Shown: positions 60,722 to 64,000 of the stretch, one piece after another
How the letters are laid out: every line of letters starts with the position of its first letter
Position numbering within the stretch: the first letter of the stretch is position 1
Origin: Deltaproteobacteria bacterium
Lineage (GTDB): Bacteria; Myxococcota; Myxococcia; Myxococcales; 40CM-4-68-19
DNA length: 64,000 nt
Direction of reading: 5' to 3'
Assembly (NCBI GenBank): GCA_005879535.1
Contig: VBKI01000058.1
Span: 111,059 to 175,058, forward strand
Program-made: the position numbers and the translations under genes
Notes under the pieces: model-generated
The model's input: the letters and a program-made list of their open reading frames with translations, nothing else
Databases searched by the model: none
What the model was told of the DNA's origin: nothing

Positions 60722-62110
60722 TCAGCTCACGACATCGAAGTGCGCCATCATTCCCGCAGCGTGGTGTTCGAGGATGTGGCAGTGATACATCCAGCTCCCG
60801 GGCCGGTCATCGGGAAGCCAGGCGAGGCGCACCGTGCTCCGCGGAGGCACGTTGACCACGTCTTCCCAGGATCGCCACGCCGGCGGCTGACCGTTCACCT
60901 CGAGGACCTGGAAGAAGAATCCGTGCAAGTGGAACGGGTGGTCCATCAGCGTCTCGTTGACGATGTCCCATACCTGCAGGTCGCCCACCTTCACCGGCGC
61001 GTCGCGGTGGTGCATCTCCTTGTTGATCACGAAATCCACCCCGCGGCGAAGGCTCATCCGAACGCCGAGCTTCACCGTGCGAGTCGGCGTCACCTGGCCG
61101 TTGACGAGCGGTTCGATCGTCCGGATGCGTTCCGGTATCACCGCCGTGGAAGGTCTTGCCGGTCCTGCCTTCAGAGTGGCGAAGAGCTCCGTCTTCCGCT
61201 TGCGGATCGTGGTGCGTAAGTACTTGAGCGCTTCGAGGCGCAGTAAGTGTCCTTCCGCGATGGGTCCGACAGCGAGGTCCACGCGGTCGGCGGGAGCGAG
61301 AAGGATCTCGGCGGCTGCGACCGGCGCCTCGAGCAGGCCGCCGTCGGTGCCGAGAATCCGGAATGGAGTGCCACCGATGGAGAGGCGCACGTAGCGCGCG
61401 CTCGAGGCATTGATGATCCGCCAGCGTTCGATCTGACCAGCGGCGATCGTCAACTCAGGCTCTGCCTTGCCATTCACCAGCCGCACGTCGCCCTCGCGAC
61501 CATCGTGACGCTGAACCAGGCCGCCGAACTTCGCGATTTGCCCCTTCTTGTCGAGCTTGAGGTCGTCCAGCACGAGGACCCGCTCGCCGTCGAGCACCGG
61601 CTCGTCGTCGCCTCGGACGATCAACGCCCCGTAGAGCCCTTTCTCGAGCTGCACGGTCTCGTTGTTGTGCGGGTGGTACCAGAACGTGCCGGCATCGGGG
61701 AGTCTGAACCGGTAGGTGAAGGTCTGCCCGGGAGCGACCGGGCGTTGGACCATGTCGGTGCCGTCCATCGCCGCCGGGACCCGAAGCCCGTGCCAGTGGA
61801 TGGTGGTCGGCTCTGGAAGGCAGTTGGTGAGGCGCACCTCGAGTACGTCCCCAACGCGGGCCTCGATGACCGGGCCTGGGACCTGCCCGTTGTAGCCCCA
61901 CCCGCGGATGAAGCGGCCGGGGGCATACTCCCACTCGGTCTCGCGTGCTTCGAGATCGACGGAAACGACCGTCCGGCCGGGGTCTGGTTGAGCCGCGTCA
62001 TACGCGCGGCGGTAGGCAGCGAGAGCGTCGGCTGAAGGCTCGTGCATGACCGGGCCGTGGTGGGCATGCGCGCTGTGCTGGTGATGGTCGATCGCGGCGT
62101 GGTTCGTCAT
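60722..62110 (-). CDS. Multicopper oxidase
   Basis: This 462-aa protein has all four copper-binding segments: IHWHGLRVP, WYHPHNNETV, MDHPFHLHGFFF, and MYHCHILEHHAAGMM (type 1 Cys, His, Met and trinuclear His). The order agrees with three-cupredoxin laccase-like or CueO-like enzymes. The N-terminus is His-rich (HHQHSAHAHHGP), which may help gather copper; there is no clear signal peptide. It could oxidise Cu(I), phenols or metals. The start at 62110 has AGGAGA upstream; an in-frame ATG at 62137 is an alternative. Confidence 0.92.
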   Translation of the reverse strand: MTNHAAIDHHQHSAHAHHGPVMHEPSADALAAYRRAYDAAQPDPGRTVVSVDLEARETEWEYAPGRFIRGWGYNGQVPGPVIEARVGDVLEVRLTNCLPEPTTIHWHGLRVPAAMDGTDMVQRPVAPGQTFTYRFRLPDAGTFWYHPHNNETVQLEKGLYGALIVRGDDEPVLDGERVLVLDDLKLDKKGQIAKFGGLVQRHDGREGDVRLVNGKAEPELTIAAGQIERWRIINASSARYVRLSIGGTPFRILGTDGGLLEAPVAAAEILLAPADRVDLAVGPIAEGHLLRLEALKYLRTTIRKRKTELFATLKAGPARPSTAVIPERIRTIEPLVNGQVTPTRTVKLGVRMSLRRGVDFVINKEMHHRDAPVKVGDLQVWDIVNETLMDHPFHLHGFFFQVLEVNGQPPAWRSWEDVVNVPPRSTVRLAWLPDDRPGSWMYHCHILEHHAAGMMAHFDVVS

Positions 62111-62180
62111 CGGTTTCTCCTGTTCGTGGCGCGTCATCTGCCGCCGCGTTGGATCGTGAAACGCAGACCGCGCCGCCGCA

Positions 62181-62363
62181 TTACAGGCGGCATTCGCGCG
62201 GGACGCAGCGGCACGGCTTGGGCAGCTGCGCCGTGACCATGCCGGCGCGCGAGATGAGGTTTGCGTCGGTCAGCTGGGGCCAGTCCTCCATGAAGCGTGG
62301 CCGGACCTGGCCGGCGAGCGCCAGGACGGTAAGGACGGCGGACGGAATGAAGTGGCGGCTCAT
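62181..62363 (-). CDS. Possible 60-aa secreted Cys-rich peptide (weak)
   Basis: This open frame has a signal-like start (MSRHFIPSAVLTVLALAG) and ends KPCRCVPRECRL. It has no clear ribosome site and no recognised family. The 62111-62502 gap (392 bases) otherwise holds only the multicopper oxidase leader and the direct repeats at 62421-62462. Coding is possible but not well supported. Confidence 0.25.
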   Translation of the reverse strand: MSRHFIPSAVLTVLALAGQVRPRFMEDWPQLTDANLISRAGMVTAQLPKPCRCVPRECRL

Positions 62364-62420
62364 GGGTATGGCGCAAACGCGCCTGTGCGTCCCGGATTAC
62401 AGGACAGGCTCGAACCCACC

Positions 62421-62462
62421 GCGCTCGCGATGCGTAACCAATTGCGCTCGCGAGGCGTAACC
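62421..62462 (+). repeat. Two 19-bp direct repeats upstream of the beta-propeller gene
   Basis: GCGCTCGCGATGCGTAACC (62421-62439) and GCGCTCGCGAGGCGTAACC (62444-62462) match at 18 of 19 positions, with a 23-base period. They lie 41-82 bases before the ATG at 62503, so a dimeric regulator could bind both on nearly the same DNA face. They may also be a simple duplication. Confidence 0.55.
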
Positions 62463-62502
62463 GACGCGGGCTCCGACCGCGCTGGAGCACGTGGAGGTCA
62501 CC

Positions 62503-63633
62503 ATGAAAAACAGGACTTGGATCGCGAGTATCTTCTCCGCCGTCATTTTCACGTCGAGCGCAGCAACGAGGGCGGCGCCGGCGAACGGAGATACCGCCGG
62601 AAGGCATGCGGTGTTCGTGCAGACCAATGCTCCGGCCGGGAACGCGATCGTCGTCTACAATCGGAATGCCGACGGGACGCTAACATTCGCCGCCAGCTAC
62701 CCCACCGGCGGCAACGGTAGCAGGGCCATCGGAGCGCCTTCCGATCCGCTCGCGTCGCAGCACTCGCTGGTCTATGACCGGTCGCATCGCCTCCTGTTCG
62801 CCGTGAACGCGGGGAGCGACACCGTTTCCGTGTTCGACGTCGACGGCGACCAGGTCGAGCTGGCCCAGGTGGCGCCATCGGGCGGGCCCTTTCCGGTCAG
62901 CATCGCGGTCCGCGACGACCTCGCGTACGTCCTCGACGCGGGTCTCGCCGGGTTCGTCAGTGGCTTCCGGATCGAGCGCGATCACCTGGAGGCGATCGAA
63001 GGCTCGACACGAGCGCTGGGTCTGGCGAATACGAATCCGCCATTCTTCCTGTCGTCACCGGCGCAGATCGGATTCAGCCCGAACGGCAAGCACCTCCTGG
63101 TGACGACGAAGAGCTTCAACATGGTCGACGTCTTCGAAGTCGGGCGTGACGGCCAGCTCTCTGCGCAGCCGGTGCGCAACCTCGAGGCTCCAGTCCCGTT
63201 CCCGTTCGTCTTCGGACCGGCCGACCTGCTCGTGCTGGTCAACGCGGGTAACAGCTCGGTGGCGACGTTCACGATCGACCAAGGCGGCACCCTGGTCCCC
63301 GCCGGAGCGCCTGTCTCGGACGGGCAGATGGCAGCCTGCTGGATCGTCTCGGCGCATGAGTTCGAGTACGTCGCGAATACCGGCAGCAACGACATCAGCC
63401 AGTACCGCGTGCGCGGCGACGGAACGGTCACCCTCGTGAACGCGACCGCGGCATCGGGGATTCCAGGCGCAACGGACATGACCACGGCGAGCGGCGGCAA
63501 GTTTCTCTACGTGCTCAGCGGCTCGAGTTCCACTGTCTACGCCTACAGGGTCGAGGGCGATGGGTCGCTGACATTCATTCAAACGGTACCTGTGCCTGGC
63601 GGGGCGAACATGGAGGGCATCGCGGCGAATTGA
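62503..63633 (+). CDS. Secreted lactonase-like seven-bladed beta-propeller
   Basis: This 376-aa protein has a signal peptide (residues 1-24, ending TRAAP) and repeated propeller blades. Recurring elements include AIVVYNRNADGTLTFAASYP, LLFAVNAGSDTVSVFDVDGD, QIGFSPNGKHLLVTT, LVNAGNSSVATFTIDQGGTL and YVANTGSNDISQYRV, with their NxGSxxVSVF-type pattern. The family includes 6-phosphogluconolactonase-like and cell-surface propellers. The ATG at 62503 is preceded by GGAGG at 7 bases; an in-frame GTG at 62491 is less likely. Confidence 0.85.
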   Translation: MKNRTWIASIFSAVIFTSSAATRAAPANGDTAGRHAVFVQTNAPAGNAIVVYNRNADGTLTFAASYPTGGNGSRAIGAPSDPLASQHSLVYDRSHRLLFAVNAGSDTVSVFDVDGDQVELAQVAPSGGPFPVSIAVRDDLAYVLDAGLAGFVSGFRIERDHLEAIEGSTRALGLANTNPPFFLSSPAQIGFSPNGKHLLVTTKSFNMVDVFEVGRDGQLSAQPVRNLEAPVPFPFVFGPADLLVLVNAGNSSVATFTIDQGGTLVPAGAPVSDGQMAACWIVSAHEFEYVANTGSNDISQYRVRGDGTVTLVNATAASGIPGATDMTTASGGKFLYVLSGSSSTVYAYRVEGDGSLTFIQTVPVPGGANMEGIAAN

Positions 63634-63679
63634 CGAACGGTCAGCCTCCGTTCCAAAGTCCGTGCACCGGAGAGCCCCC

Positions 63680-64000
63680 ATGAACGAGGGTACACCCGAA
63701 AGCGTCACGATCACGCGCTGCTGGACCGCGGCGAACGCAAGTCCCCTCATGCTCGAGTACCACGATCGCGAATGGGGCGTTCCGCTCCACGGAGACCAGC
63801 CGCTCTTCGCGAAGCTCGTCCTCGACGGCTTTCAGGCCGGACTGTCGTGGTCCATCATCCTGAACAAGAGAGCGCGGTTTCTCGAGGTGTTCGAGGGCTT
63901 CGATCCCGAGCGGATGGCGCGCTATGACCGCCGCAGGATCGCGCGAATCCTGAAGGACCCAGGGATTGTCCGCAACCGCCAGAAAGTGGAGGCGGCGGTG
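63680..64000 (+). CDS. tag: DNA-3-methyladenine glycosylase I (partial, right edge)
   Basis: The first 107 residues are present. TRCWTAANASPLMLEYHDREW contains the conserved zinc-binding Cys and YHDxEWG signature, with a Cys/His site. LFAKLVLDGFQAGLSWSIIL (E replaced by D in the LxLExxQAGLSW motif) follows, then ARFLEVFEGFDPERMARY and NRQKVEAAV. Tag removes 3-methyladenine from alkylated DNA in base-excision repair. The remaining C-terminal part lies beyond the window. Confidence 0.93.
   Translation, partial: MNEGTPESVTITRCWTAANASPLMLEYHDREWGVPLHGDQPLFAKLVLDGFQAGLSWSIILNKRARFLEVFEGFDPERMARYDRRRIARILKDPGIVRNRQKVEAAV

Noticed and set aside
1..64000. tRNA, rRNA, CRISPR arrays, transposases and phage genes.
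   Set aside because: No cloverleaf-like sequence, spaced repeat array, DDE transposase or phage structural gene was recognised on either strand.

Overview
This is a 64-kb window of high-GC (roughly two-thirds G+C) bacterial chromosome with dense genes and many ATGA/GTGA start-stop overlaps. No rRNA, tRNA, CRISPR array or insertion sequence was seen. The gene content suggests a free-living, aerobic, soil-type bacterium, most like Myxococcota (a Deltaproteobacteria relative). The signs are Ser/Thr kinases with zinc-ribbon or TolB-propeller parts, an FHA-sigma54 activator with a GAFSGA loop, a haem/copper type II monooxygenase, and many Tat-exported redox enzymes. Acidobacteriota-like or other high-GC soil lineages cannot be excluded, because there is no phylogenetic marker here.

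Layout. 1-9.0 kb: an exported hydrolase fragment, a DUF6496 basic protein, a small molybdopterin-fold protein, a Zn alcohol dehydrogenase, a Tat amidohydrolase, a haem-plus-PHM-type copper monooxygenase, and a sulfite-dehydrogenase operon (SorA-like plus two c-type cytochromes). 9.0-17.7 kb: a hybrid histidine kinase with duplicated PAS domains, a DoxX-like/NAD(P)-binding pair divergent from a MarR regulator, a LigD-type polymerase, a second alcohol dehydrogenase and a zinc-ribbon Ser/Thr kinase. 17.7-19.5 kb: a degenerate patch with a twice-deleted TolB/TPR-type gene and a multiply frameshifted VOC gene. 19.5-24.9 kb: desaturase, DUF427, GYD, AsmA-like and MFS genes.

24.9-34.8 kb is a respiratory island on the + strand, apart from one inverted SCO gene. 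It encodes a cupredoxin, a Tat metallophosphoesterase, a SoxA-like monohaem cytochrome, a SoxY-SoxZ fusion, a rhodanese, a haem-copper oxidase (subunits III, IV, a 57-aa CPAC protein, II, I, III') and a dihaem cytochrome c lipoprotein. It reads as a variant Sox-like periplasmic sulfur system feeding electrons to its own oxidase. The sulfite dehydrogenase operon 16 kb upstream could finish the oxidation to sulfate.

34.8-38.7 kb: a metallo-beta-lactamase lipoprotein co-transcribed with a MarR regulator behind an 18-bp palindrome, a broken SDR gene and an EamA transporter. 38.7-48.9 kb is the most notable accessory module. A 1508-aa SF1 helicase with a C-terminal nuclease domain (leading an operon with a membrane protein and a 5-formyl-THF ligase-like gene) is divergent from a tight four-gene operon: zinc-ribbon/basic-repeat membrane protein, VWA protein, PP2C-like phosphatase, and kinase-TM-WD40 protein. 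This is a TerY-P-type triad joined to a helicase-nuclease and looks like a stress or phage-defence system.

48.9-64 kb: TAXI-type binding protein, acetamidase, broken VOC gene, ABC exporter, frameshifted MFS gene, FHA-sigma54 activator, frameshifted secreted protein, alpha/beta-hydrolase lipoprotein, non-RD Ser/Thr kinase with a TolB propeller, multicopper oxidase, lactonase-like beta-propeller, and the start of a DNA-3-methyladenine glycosylase gene. At least six genes in the window carry frameshifts or deletions. These could be real decay or assembly errors.
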